63,989 bases of DNA from Tubiluchus corallicola (taxonomy: Eukaryota > Priapulida > Priapulimorpha > Priapulimorphida > Tubiluchidae), in assembly GCA_030141605.1 (NCBI GenBank), contig JAQGDQ010001086.1, positions 1 through 63,989 on the forward strand, in the 5' to 3' direction. Below, one piece after another: positions 47,666 through 59,369 of the stretch; the stretch's first letter is position 1, and each line of letters starts with the position of its first letter. The position numbers and the translations under genes were made by a program. The notes beneath the pieces were generated by a model. The model did no database searches and was not told the DNA's origin. It was given only the letters and a program-made list of their open reading frames with translations.

Positions 47666-48559
47666 TCTTTCATAATCTTTGCATGTTTTATTGCAGGAGC
47701 TGAATGTTTAATGACTGTCGTGTTATGAGCAACTATTACTGTTAACACAGCAAAACACGACAGTTCCCTTCATAAGGTGTTTACTGCGGTCTTTATTTTC
47801 TAAAGCAGAAAAATAAAACAATACATAAAATTTGCAGTAATGCAATTTGAACAAAAATACAGAAAGTTGAACAAAAAAATTACACAGAAAATTGCTATGT
47901 AATAAATATAAAAAAATTACTCACTTCTTTCGGCTAAAGAGCGCACACTGTTTATGTCACGCAAACATAACATTAATTTCTTACATAAAAATTGCATTAT
48001 CCACATTACAACACATTGCATTATCCACAAAAACCAGTCAACTCAGCCAGCAATTGCCTTTAGTTTTTGGCTCCCTCGTGCGGCAAAAAGAAAAGACAAA
48101 TTATATGGGCAATTTCCCCATAACAAATACATAGAAAAGAGTTATTCTGCTGCAGTACAACAAGCCAAACTTGTTTTTCTTTACCCAATCATGTCGAAAA
48201 AGCAAAGTTGTACTCAGGGACGCAAAAACGCAGACAGTTTGTAAATTCTCCCACGAAACAAATGATTAAAACATTAAAAGCGTAGGGCGCCTGAAGTTTT
48301 TTCTCCCGGGCGCCACAAGCACTTACTACGCCACTGCATGGAAGCTTAAGTTCAAGATGGTTAAGAACGAATAACTGGTTTGAAGATTAGTTAGCTAAAT
48401 AGTTAATTATTTAACTAAAACTTGACATGTTGGAGTAGAACTTTTAGGACTGAATTAATCGAAACGCATGTTCTCCTACCACTATGTACTGGTAGCCATT
48501 TTTGTGTGGTTAAAAGATAGCATTGGACTCGAAACCTCAAAGTTCCTGGTTCAAACATA
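47666..48559. other. intergenic, no gene seen
   Basis: Low-similarity AT-rich DNA. GGTTAAAAGATAGCATTGG with AGTTCCTGGTTCAAA (about 48508-48557) looks weakly tRNA-like and abuts the LINE fragment. Confidence 0.35.
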
Positions 48560-49107
48560 GGCTCATAACGGTCATCCAATATTGCCGAATTGTAACTGTG
48601 GATTTCGATTTGAGTCTGTTGAACACTTTTTGTTGCACTGCCCATTGTGTCAACAAACTAGGGTTGTTATGTTTGATAAATTAAATGAAATACTTCTGCC
48701 TGAAAACCTTAATATAGCTGCCTTAGGAACTAATGATCTGTTGAAGTTGTTATTATTCGGTAAAGATGAATTTAACTTTGTTGCTAACTGTAAAATATTC
48801 CAATGCATACATGACTTTATATTACGTACTAAACGCTTCCAGTAGTTTCTATCTGATATGAAATGCATCATTCTTAAATAATCGTACATTAATATTTACT
48901 AACCATCATTTTCTACTAATGTCTAATGTATCACTGTAGTAAAACTTTAGTATACTAAAGTATACTAAAAACTAAGTATAGTCTATTCTTACTGTAAATG
49001 TTCTTGTAAATAGTGTATAAAGTCTGTTGTGGTGAGGATCTTAAATCATGTTGTACAAACTGTCTGATCCAATCCTAAATAAATTATGTTTAAACTAAAC
49101 TAAATAT
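48560..49107 (+). mobile_element. LINE C-terminal fragment (family 5)
   Basis: It encodes CNCGFRFESVEHFLLHCPLC, the Cys/His cluster found at the C-terminus of many Jockey/CR1/L2 reverse transcriptases, then a stop and a 3' UTR ending AATAAATTATG with (TTTAAACTAAAC)-type tail units. Confidence 0.75.
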
Positions 49108-49412
49108 AGACACAGCCTTACTTTTTTACATTTACATTTGGTCGAGCTTGACATCACGAAACCTCATTAACAAGTGTCTCAATCAGTAGGAGTGGATTTC
49201 CAATAGACTTAGAAGCCCCGAAGCGCCATCTAGGTAACGGAAATAACAACATGGCTACTGCCGAAAATACCAACGTTACGGCGCGTTCAGACAACCGAGT
49301 TTATCGCCTAGTTAACTCCCCAAGTAACTGACAAGTGCGTTCAGACTAATAAGCAGAACTTGGTGCAAGTTACTTTCCAACAGTAAGTGCGAGCTGACAC
49401 TTCATTCTTTGT

Positions 49413-49840
49413 TTATTACAGAGTAACTCGCCAAGGTGTTCACACCATACATGTCGAGAGTAACTCGCCAAGGTGTTCACACCATACATGTTGAGATTAA
49501 CTCGCCAAGGTGATCACACCATACATGTCGAGAGTAACTCGCCAAGGTGTTCACACCATACATGTCGAGAGTAACTCGCCAAGGTGTTCACACCATACAT
49601 GTTGAGAGTAACTCGCCAAGGTGTTCACACCATACATGTTGAGAGTAACTCGCCAAGGTGATCACACCATACATGTCGAGAGTAACTCACCAAGGTGTTC
49701 ACATCATACATGTCGAGAGTAACTTGCCAAGGTGTTCACACCATACATGTCGAGAGTAACTCGCCAAGGTGTTCACACCATACATGTCGAGAGTAACTCG
49801 CCAAGGTGTTACTCACATCATACATGTCGAGAGTAACTCG
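49413..49840. repeat. 37-bp minisatellite, about 12 units
   Basis: Units of AGTAACTCGCCAAGGTGTTC + ACACCATACATGTCGAG. Variants GTGATCAC and TGTTGAGA recur in a pattern suggesting duplication of 3-4-unit blocks. Confidence 0.93.
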
Positions 49841-50084
49841 TGAACGGTTTGAGCTCTAGTGGCAACGTGTCCGTAGATCTGCTTTCTACTGAGTGCATTC
49901 TGCTTTTACTATAGAAAGAAGTTGCATAAATGCAACATATTTGAAATTGTTTCTACTTTTCCATTTGTGCCATTTTTAAAATTTATTACATGTGGAATAA
50001 ATTCGTAGTTCATAATTCAATTCTGTTTTAAACCATGAAATCGCCTGCTTTGATTATACACATTAAGCACCTGAAAGATATACA

Positions 50085-51088
50085 TGGCAAACCACGTGTA
50101 TTCATAGATACATGGCAAACAACGTGTATTCATAGATACATGGCAAACCACACGTATTCATAGATACACGGCAAACCACGTGTATTCATAGATACATGGC
50201 AAACCACGTGTATTCATAGATACATGGCAAACCACATGTATTCATAGATACATGGCAAACCACGTGTGTTCATAGATACATGGCAAACCACGTGTATTCA
50301 TAGATACATGGCAAACCACGTGTATTCATAGATACATGGCAAACCACGTGTATTCATAGATACACGGCAAACCACGTGTATTCATAGATACATGGCAAAC
50401 CACGTGTATTCATAGATACACGGCAAACCACGTGTATTCATAGATACACGGCAAACCACGTGTATTCATAGATACATGGCAAACCACGTGTATTCATAGA
50501 TACATGGCAAACCACGTGTATTCATAGATACATGGCAAACCACGTGTAATCATAGATACATGTCAAACCACGTGTATTCATAGATACACGGCAAACCACG
50601 TGTATTCATAGATACATGGCAAACCACATGTATTCATAGATACATGGCAAACCACGTGTATTCATAGATACATGGCAAACCACATGTATTCATAGATACA
50701 TGGCAAACCACGTGTATTCATAGATACACGGCAAACCATGTGTATTCATAGATACATGGCAAACCACGTGTATTCATAGATACATGGCAAACCACGTGTA
50801 TTCATAGATACATGGCAAACCACGTGTATTCATAGATACATGGCAAACCACATGTATTCATAGATACACGGCAAACCACGTGTATTCATAGATACACGGC
50901 AAACCACGTGTATTCATAGATACATGGCAAACCACGTGTATTCATAGATACATGGCAAACCACGTGTATTCATAGATACATGGCAAACCACGTGTATTCA
51001 TAGATACATGGCAAACCACATGTATTCATAGATACATGGCAAACCACGCGTATTCATAGATACACGGCAAACCACGTGTATTCATAGT
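50085..51088. repeat. 28-bp minisatellite with a CACGTG E-box in most units
   Basis: 36 units of ACATGGCAAACCACGTGTAT + TCATAGAT. By hand count, 27 units keep CACGTG. Most others read CACATG, CACGCG or CATGTG, the pattern expected of CpG decay. ACACGGC/ACATGGC alternates the same way. Confidence 0.95.
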
Positions 51089-52240
51089 ATTTACGAAGAA
51101 TAAAGTGTCCGGAGGCACAAGCAAATGAAAACAACTGACAGAGCCAGACGAAACTGTAAAAAACGTAGGATATTTTTGCATTTGTCGAATACGTACGTCC
51201 TGCAATTAGACAAAAGACTGTGTACATATATGAAGAAGATAAAAAACAAGACGAATAGAACATATTTAATTAATACACAAAAAAAGAAAATATAAATCTG
51301 CGTTGGCAGTACACAATACTAATCTCTCTAAAATAAGCAAATTCGCATTACGAACTTAATTATCCGACGGCATTTTAAAATTGTAAAATAATTTACTTTA
51401 TTAGCGGTTCGATAAATTTGAAATGGGAGTATACAGTTCGTATTGACCATAAGCAAATTCACTTTACGAACTTAATTGTACTTTATTACCAACTTTGCTC
51501 TGCTCAAGCGTTTGTGGTGTGTTAACCACTGTGTGTGCCACTTTAAGTTTTTTTAATCTTATCTTTCAAAACCCATAATATTGTTAAATTGTAAAATGTT
51601 TGATATTTTTACCCATGTCGTAACCATCATCTTCCGTGATGCTCAGCAGACAGGTGAAAATGATAGCCAATCTCTCCGGTGATGTGATATTCAACAGAAA
51701 CGTGAAGAAACGTGAAGTTTGCACAAAATACTTCCAATTTCATCACTAGATGGCTCTGTCGTTCACATTACTCGGTGTCATCACACGGTGTGCTGCAGCA
51801 CGATCCTCGTAAAACTAAAATTCATGAAAGTCATTGATGTCTGATGCTAGATCAGCAGTTCCAGCGCCTGTCTTCCTAGCAAAACAGAGAGCAGTTCAAA
51901 AGTTAAAAGCGAAGTCATTCATTCCAGCAAGTTAAGCCATCTCATCCATCTTGGTAAAGGGATAAATTTCCTGGATTTACTGACAAATCTTATTGTTCTG
52001 AAGACACAGTCCCTTGTCTAAAACAGCTGCATCATTGTTACTATACTTCAAACTTAAATTAGTCGTTGACCAGAATGACGTTGCTTTGCGCAAGAGCTTC
52101 TAAACACGCGTAGCCATGGAAACTGCGCTAAAAACAATGAGCGCCTGTCATTGTGTTTAGAGCGTTATTGCGTCCATGTAGTTATGTGATTTTTCGGAAA
52201 AATTAAAAACTTATTTTGTTACATTCTTGGCAAAAATATT
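51089..52240. other. intergenic, no gene seen
   Basis: Two related AT-rich segments (AAGCAAATTCRCWTTACGAA at about 51337 and 51451). No coding similarity recognised. Confidence 0.4.
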
Positions 52241-52244
52241 AACA

Positions 52245-53985
52245 GTTTAAAGATGACTAATATTTATTAAAAAATTACCAGTACCTTAAGCAATTACGGT
52301 ACGAGATACAATACAGCATGATTGATATTTAGTCAAAAGTTAACAGTAGCTTAAGCAATTACTGTACGAGATACAATACTGCATGATTGATATTTAGTCA
52401 AAAATTAACAGTAGCTTAAGCAATTACTGTACGAGATACAATACTGCATGATTGATATTTAGTCAAAAATTAACAGTAGCTTAAGCAATTACTGTACGAG
52501 ATACAATACTGCATGATTGATATTTAGTCAAAAATTAACAGTAGCTTAAGCAATTACTGTACGAGATACAATACTGCATGATTGAAATTTAGTCAAATAT
52601 TACCAGTAGTTTAAGCAATTACAGTACGAGATACAATACAGCATGATTGAAATTTAGTCAAAAGTTACCAGTAGCTTAAGCAATTACGGTGCGAGATACA
52701 AAACAGCACGATTGAAATTTAGTCAAAAGTTACCTGTAGCTTAAGCAATTACGGTGCGAGATACAAAACAGCACGATTGAAATTTAGTCAAAAGTTACCT
52801 GTAGCTTAAGCAATTACGGTACGAGATACAATACAGCATGATTGATATTTAGTCAAAAGTTAACAGTAGCTTAAGCAATTACTGTACGAGATACAATACT
52901 GCATGATTGATATTTAGTCAAAAGTTAACAGTAGCTTAAGCAATTACTGTACGAGATACAATACTGCATGATTGATATTTAGTCAAAAATTAACAGTAGC
53001 TTAAGCAATTACTGTACGAGATACAATACAGCATGATTGAAATTTTGTCAAAAGTTACCAGTAGCTTAAACAATTACGGTGCGAGATACAAAACAGCACG
53101 ATTGAAATTTAGTCAAAAGTTACCTGTAGCTTAAGCAATTACGGTGCGAGATACAAAACAGCACGATTGAAATTTAGTCAAAAGTTACCTGTAGCTTAAG
53201 CAATTACGGTGCGAGATACAAAACAGCACGATTGAAATTTAGTCAAAAGTTACCTGTAGCTTAAGCAATTACGGTGCGAGATACAAAACAGCACGATTGA
53301 AATTTAGTCAAAAGTTACCTGTAGCTTAAGCAATTACGGTGCGAGATACAAAACAGCACGATTGAAATTTAGTCAAAAATTACCAGTAGCTTAAGCAATT
53401 ATAGTACGAGATACAAAACAGCACGATTGAAATTTAGTCAAAAGTTACCTGTAGCTTAAGCAATTACGGTGCGAGATACAATACAGCATGATTGAAATTT
53501 AGTCAAAAGTTACCTGTAGCTTAAGCAATTACGGTGCGAGATACAAAACAGCACGATTGAAATTTAGTCAAAAGTTACCTGTAGCTTAAGCAATTACGGT
53601 GCGAGATACAAAACAGCACGATTGAAATTTAGTCAAAAGTTACCAGTAGCTTAAGCAATTACAGTACGAGATACAATACAGCATGATTGAAATTTAGTCA
53701 AAAGTTACCAGTAGCTTAAGCAATTACAGTACGAGATACAATACAGCATGATTGAAATTTAGTCAAAAGTTACCAGTAGCTTAAGCAATTGCGGTACGAG
53801 ATACAATACAGCATGATTGAAATTTAGTGAAAAGTTACCAGTAGCTTAAGCAATTACGGTACGAGATACAAAATAGCATGATTGAAATTTAGTCAAAAGT
53901 TACCAGTAGCTTAAGCAATTACGGTGCGAGATACAATACAGCATGATTGATATTTATTCAAAAGTTACCAGTAGCTTAAGCAATT
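52245..53985. repeat. 65-bp minisatellite, about 27 units in two subfamilies
   Basis: Units contain AGCTTAAGCAATTACGGTGC, GAGATACAAAACAGCACGAT and TGAAATTTAGTCAAAAGTTA. Subfamily 1 has CTGTACGAG...TACTGCATGATTGATA. Subfamily 2 has CGGTGCGAG...AACAGCACGATTGAAA. They occur in homogeneous blocks. The array ends about 280 bp past the cGLR stop codon. Confidence 0.95.
53953..53958 (-). terminator. candidate polyadenylation signal of the cGLR gene
   Basis: AATAAA on the minus strand, about 300 bp after the stop. It lies in the last unit of the 65-bp array, where a G-to-T change (TTTAGTC to TTTATTC) creates it; intact units lack it. Confidence 0.35.
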
Positions 53986-54261
53986 ACATTAAAACATTAC
54001 GTTATAACCACCACCACCAAAACCACTACCACCGCTACGACCACCACCATCACCATGTTACATTCCTGGCAAAAATATTAACAGTTTACTGCCAAAAGCT
54101 ACCTGGCATGCCTATAAAGTGCTTGAAAGTCGCATGGTTTCTAAGACCTTCCAGTTCCATCTGCGGACAATTGACAAAGTTGCACTAACAGAATTTTCTT
54201 CTATAGTAATTCATATTACAGTATGAAAATCATATACGCTATAAGACTACATGAATTTTTC

Positions 54262-54906
54262 TTACCATTTGCGAAGAAACAATGAAGATACCAGACGGGA
54301 TAATTCCAGGGAAGTTTGTTGCTTGTTTTCCTCATCATCACCATCACCACCAATACCACTACCACCACCATCACCACCGCCAATACTATCACCACCAGGA
54401 ATACTATCACCACCACCAGCACTACCATTACTATTACTACCAAGAATATTATCATCACCACCAGCACTACCACCACCACCGCCGCCACTACCGTCGCTGG
54501 TTATGGCATGAGCTCCAATGGCAGCTCCAATGGCAGCTCCAATGGCAACTCCAATGGCAATTTTGCCCCATGGTATCTCGCTTCTTAATGCATCTTCGTC
54601 GGACTGGCTTTGCTTTCGTGCTGGTAGGTTTACTTTGCTGTGAGAGTAGAAGGGTGCACAGCCATTTTCTGGATCCGTTACATAGCTTTTAATATTGCGA
54701 ATCTCGCTTCTTAATGCATCTTTGTCGGACTGGCTTTGCTTTCGTGCTAGTAGATTTACTCTGTTGTCAAAGTACATGGGTACGCAGCCCTTTTCTAGAT
54801 ACTTTAAGAGACGGTTGATGAGTCCAATTACTCTTTCTTCCAGATGATCTTGGCTCCATGCATCGCATCTCCACCGGAGTTTGTCACACTCCCAGAACAG
54901 CACAGT
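54262..54906 (-). CDS. cGAS-like receptor (Mab21 family), exon 4: C-lobe, glycine zipper, Gly-rich tail
   Basis: After the acceptor CATTTTCAG|ACT it encodes TVLFWECDKLRWRCDAWSQD, then RVIGLINRLLKYLEKGCVPM, then YFDNRVNLL, matching the Mab21/cGAS C-lobe (family pattern K T ...FxxC ... W ... L.. L..CL..). A tandem duplication of about 40 residues follows (both halves have VNL.ARKQSQSD.DALRSEI). Then comes a hydrophobic GxxxG repeat (IAIGVAIGAAIGAAIGAHAI), a Gly/Ser/Asp-rich tail, and RLVSSLFLRKW with TAA. The stop overlaps GTAAGA, so splicing onward cannot be excluded. The zipper could insert into or bind membranes; that is inference. The Gly-rich part is a coding (CCA/CCG)-type microsatellite. 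Confidence 0.85.
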   Translation of the reverse strand, partial: TVLFWECDKLRWRCDAWSQDHLEERVIGLINRLLKYLEKGCVPMYFDNRVNLLARKQSQSDKDALRSEIRNIKSYVTDPENGCAPFYSHSKVNLPARKQSQSDEDALRSEIPWGKIAIGVAIGAAIGAAIGAHAITSDGSGGGGGGSAGGDDNILGSNSNGSAGGGDSIPGGDSIGGGDGGGSGIGGDGDDEENKQQTSLELSRLVSSLFLRKW

Positions 54907-55449
54907 CTGAAAATGGATAGTGGATATAATGGATTCATTACATATTATGTTAGCTGGCGTTACACAAGGCCGCAGCCATTACGTAGGAGAGCCAGTAAAA
55001 CATGAGTTCAGTTCAGTTTATTGTATTGCACAAACTGTCAGCTCTTAAAAGGGAACTAAAAGATACTTACGTAAAACTATAATCGCCCAAACTATAAAAG
55101 CAATAAATTTGTAGGCAACACTGAAACTGCAATGAACCAAACCTTTTTACATAAGTAACAGATATATTTGCATAAATACTTTCTTCTACAAAAGCTATTG
55201 AGTGCTTTTATTTCTCAATATCCAGGTGTTGTGTATTTTCTACATATTATAAATTTCTTTGCTACTTGTAATGATGTATATTTATAATTTAATTCTTAAC
55301 GTTTTTCTATTGTGTTACATTGCAGTTCTTCCAATTCTTTTGTATAAAATTATAGTCTCAATTTAGTGTATGACAGTATTGCTTTTCTAAACTGGTTACA
55401 CACAGTTTTTAATGTAAATATGATTTGATTTTTATGTTTACATTGCATT

Positions 55450-55557
55450 TAACATTTTAACGAAGAATACTAATGATGATGACGATGATGATGATGATGA
55501 TGATGATATTTTATGTTTACATTGCATTTAACATTTTAAAAAAGAATACTAAAGATG

Positions 55558-55589
<32 letters not shown>

Positions 55590-55639
55590 ATTTTATGTTT
55601 ACATTGCATTTAACATTTTAAAAAAGAATACTAAAGATG

Positions 55640-55671
<32 letters not shown>

Positions 55672-55715
55672 ATTTTATGTTTACATTGCAGTTAGCATTT
55701 TAACAAAGAATACTA

Positions 55716-55747
<32 letters not shown>

Positions 55748-55833
55748 ATTTTATGTTTACATTGCAGTTAGCATTTTAACAAAGAATACTAATGATGATG
55801 ATGATGATGGTGATGGTGATGGTGATGATGATG

Positions 55834-55865
<32 letters not shown>

Positions 55866-55909
55866 ATTTTATGTTTACATTGCATTTAACATTTTAACAA
55901 AGAATACTA

Positions 55910-55952
<43 letters not shown>

Positions 55953-55975
55953 CGATGATGATGATGACGATGATG
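55450..55975. repeat. composite array: (GAT)n plus about 65-bp spacer, 6 units
   Basis: (GAT)n alternates with ATTTTATGTTTACATTGCAT and TTAACATTTTAA..GAATACTAA. The whole (GAT + spacer) unit has been duplicated, with different GAT lengths and GGT interruptions. Confidence 0.92.
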
Positions 55976-56959
55976 GTAAAAATAATAACATAACAAACAT
56001 ACATGCATTATGACGAAAGTATTTACATGATTAAAAAGAAAAAAAGATTAATAAATTATTGGATCTGTCCAATTTGAACTTGTAGAGTTCAGGCTCAATA
56101 AGGCAAATAAAGAGAAATGTGCAGGTGCAGGAATAAAATGTGCAGGTGATTTGAAGGGCATGAAGACGCAACATGAAAATGAAATGTTATATTCACATGA
56201 GAATCACATAAGGAGTTAATAAATGTAGGTCAAATGTCAAGGATTTCACAATGAGAAGTTTGGAAAGTCTGAAAATTTAGTGTATTTATTACGTGTTGAA
56301 CCATGTCGTCCCGAGACAGTCTGACTGATGGAAAAGTTATGGAGTTTCTCTTTTAAGCCCAGTTTACCAATGAAAATATCCTTAACAGAGCACCACACGC
56401 GATGTGTGGGTAAAGCAAATGCGCCTGCCGCAGCTGTTCAGTAACTTCAGCTGTTTTACGTGGACTTAATTTTGCCTCAGTCTGTGCATAGAGTGATTTA
56501 CTAGTGGGATCTTGCTTAAGAATGACAAAAATGAACTAGGTAAGGTTCTAGCTAGCTGTTAAAACTGTTACTATTGCAATAGATGGGGCTGCGGGGCGTT
56601 GTCAAGTGCACGCATAAGCATTGCCTGGTACAGTTAATACACATAATTTGAGCACAAGTGTCTAAATTACAATCCTCTCTCTAGCATTCTGCAGCTGTTT
56701 ATATATGCCTCAGTGAGTGCGTTATTTTTAGCTCATGACATCAATTCTATTCTTAGAATGATCTGCCTGACAGCAGAGAATCATTCGTTTGTCACCTTGG
56801 CAATGGTCATCTGCTGACTTGCTGGTTAGTGGTGATACTTGGGAGCTATAGTCGAACTTTAGAGTAAAAAGCGCCATCATGCGGAAGTTTTAAGAATTAT
56901 AACATGAGCGCAGTTTCAATTGAATGCAGTTTTTATTTGTCGTACTGGATTTCAACTGT

Positions 56960-57554
56960 TTAAAGGAAGACAGGATGATTTTTCACATACTACACCAATT
57001 TCAAATACGGTAAAAAGTATACATTTTAACACAATTAATACTGCAAAAGAGTTTCTGATAATTGAATGATAGATTAAAATCTTAATTAATGGCGGGCGAG
57101 CCCAACTATTGATGACATCACAAACTAACATAATTTTTAACAGCAAAAACATTCCACGAGCGTGTTGCACGTGTTTGTAAAAGCGAAAATTGAAGTACAG
57201 CGCTACTATAAGATATTCAGTGTGTTGTACTAAAACTAGGCAAGTTTAAGATAAAAATTCAAATTTCCAATTTACTGCTGTGCTGACACATGAGCTGTCG
57301 AACTTTGTGTAGTTTGTCATGAAACTAACACATCTAAACTGAGCGGTACAGCACCTGTTATGCATTTCTGAAATGCAGACGCTAGTGTCCATCTAACTAG
57401 CGATTGGCGAAATGCGTGTAACAGCAAAGAGCTAGTGGCGCGAACGTGAAATTTTGTTATTTGGTAATAATTGTTTCACGTAAATGATTTTTTGAAAAAT
57501 AATATGTTTCCTTTCAATAATTTAAAGAGTAGATTGGATCCGGTTTTGCTTTAA
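56960..57554. mobile_element. Kolobok-like MITE, copy 3 (complete)
   Basis: TTAA-AGGAAGACAGGATGATT on the left and ATCCGGTTTTGC-TTTAA on the right, both inside intact TTAA. The interior matches 30304-30892. A further piece of the interior, inverted, is at about 63440-63560. Confidence 0.75.
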
Positions 57555-57736
57555 TGAATATACGATTATTCGTAGTTGCTTTTGTACAACCAGAGAGCGC
57601 CTGGCAACCTGCCACATATACGCTATCTTGAAACGTTTAGTGACAAAAGTATTTTTAAGATTAAAATGCTACTAGAGTTAGCTACAGTTTATATGTTATT
57701 AGTCTGGCAAAGTCACAAATATGAACCGCAGAATAC

Positions 57737-57924
57737 CTTGATCATATAGCTGTTCAAAACTGGTTTTGTTGTTTTGCAAAAGAAATCATTCTTTAGCATT
57801 TTAACAATCCGCAAAACTTTTTTCCTGCATCCTCCATCAGCGTCGATTCCTTCCATCAGAACATGATCTGCGAAGCCATATTTCAGACTCCAATAGAAGG
57901 GGTATTTAGCGACAAGTGCAACAC
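57737..57924 (-). CDS. cGAS-like receptor, exon 3
   Basis: Two bases complete an Arg codon, then 62 codons: VALVAKYPFYWSLKYGFADH, then GIDADGGCRKKVLRIVKMLK, then TTKPVLNSYMIK. GGCRKK.L.I.K.L and the LNSYMIKT stretch are characteristic of Mab21-family proteins (Mab21L1 has GGCRKKCLSILKTL). The acceptor is TATATTTCAG|GT and the donor is AAG|GTATTC, phase 0. The vertebrate cGAS zinc-thumb cysteine pair is absent. Confidence 0.88.
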
Positions 57925-58019
57925 CTGAAATATAGAGATGTTAAATACTAAGTGTTGGAAGCCAGCCAATTTTTATGATGGTGATACAACTCTTTCCTCC
58001 TTACACATACACAAAAAGT

Positions 58020-58745
58020 GCAACTCATAAAAAGTTCATAACAAACAGTTCTTTAATTTATGAAACATTTTACACACAAGCAGTTTGTTCATTTATGAAA
58101 CATTTTACACACAAACAGTTCTTTAATTTATGAAACATTTTACGCACAAACAATTCTTTAATTTATGAAACATTTTACGCACAAACAGTTCTTTAATTTA
58201 TGAAACATTTTACGCACAAACAGTTTGTTAATTTACGAAACATTTTACACACAAACAGTTCTTTATTTTAGGAAACATTATACACACAAGCTGTTTGTTA
58301 ATTTATGAAACATTTTACATACAAACAGTTCTTTAATTTACGAAACATTTTACGCACAAACAGTTCTTTAATTTATGAAACATTTTACACACAAACAGTT
58401 CTTTAATTTATGAAACATTTTACGCACAAACAATTCTTTAATTTATGAAACATTTTACACACAAGCAGTTTGTTAATTTATGAAACATTTTACACACAAA
58501 CAATTCCTTAATTTATGAAACATTTTACACACAAACAGTTTGTTAATTTATGAAACATTTTACGCACGAACAGTTCTTTAATTTATGAAACATTTTACAC
58601 ACAAACAGTTTGTTAATTTATGAAACATTTTACACACAAACAGTTTGTTAATTTACGAAACATTTTACACACAAACAGTTGTTTAATTTATGAAACATTT
58701 TACACACAAACATTTTGTTAATTTATGAAACATTTTACAAGCAAA
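58020..58745. repeat. 35-bp minisatellite, about 20 units, in cGLR intron 2
   Basis: Units of ACAAACAGTTCTTTAATTTA + TGAAACATTTTACAC. CAGTTC and CAGTTTG variants alternate. The array begins about 40 bp after exon 2. Confidence 0.94.
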
Positions 58746-58786
58746 ATTCGCTCACCTGCAGATTTGATTTTCTGGTTTTTTCTCAC

Positions 58787-58960
58787 GGTCAACCCAGGAA
58801 ATGTTTCTCACTACTATAGGATCTCCAGATCGATTGACAATTTTAACTGGCGCAGTTATCACGGCTACAAAATCCACACTAACCTCATATTCCAAGCCCG
58901 GTGATTTTATTATTGCAGTAATAGCTGGGCCAGTGGAAACTCTGTTCACACAAACTTCTC
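58787..58960 (-). CDS. cGAS-like receptor, exon 2 (third catalytic Asp)
   Basis: It encodes EVCVNRVSTGPAITAIIKSP, then GLEYEVSVDFVAVITAPVKI, then VVRNISWVD. VSVDFVAVI carries the third metal-binding Asp (residue 219 of the model), matching ISVDITLAL of cGAS. The acceptor is TTAACAG|GA. I chose donor GACC|GTGAGA because it joins exon 3 in frame. A second donor, AG|GTGAGC, 31 bp further at 58756, would shift the frame and meet a stop within about six codons of exon 3. Confidence 0.82.
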
Positions 58961-59369
58961 CTGTTAAAAAATGTGTTAGTAACATGGAAAAATTATGGCA
59001 GTGTCAATAATTTTATTCCCTGCGCAATGATCAATCAAATTTTTCAAACAGATCATCACGATATTTGCAAATATATATTTGCTAGTCACGTATTTTGTTT
59101 GTTCCAGATTCCAGATTAACGTTCTGAGATGGTTCAGTACAAAATGCTTTTTGTCATAACCCAGTTTGTCAAATTTGTACAGTAGCCCATGATTTTTGAT
59201 TTTGCCTTTCTAGTTGTGCTCCGTCTGTTGGGGAAGACGTTTTCATTCAAAATAGCATTATGAAATAAGGAAATAAATAAAAAAAGCAAGCAAGTCAATA
59301 AACAAATAAATGCATAATTGTGTTTTCAAAAACCCATCCATGTGGAAACTGTCATGGGATTGTCCTTCT

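Larger units (their letters stand above)
54907..57736 (-). other. cGLR intron 3
   Basis: It contains a possible inverted LINE tail (GAACTGAACTC complement, about 55012), a composite (GAT)n array (55450-55975) and a Kolobok-like MITE (56960-57554). No exon fits between the flanking phase-0 borders. Confidence 0.6.

Noticed and set aside
46965-47675. Interstitial telomere
   Set aside because: The unit is GGTTAA/GGATAA, not TTAGGG, and no canonical telomere blocks are present.
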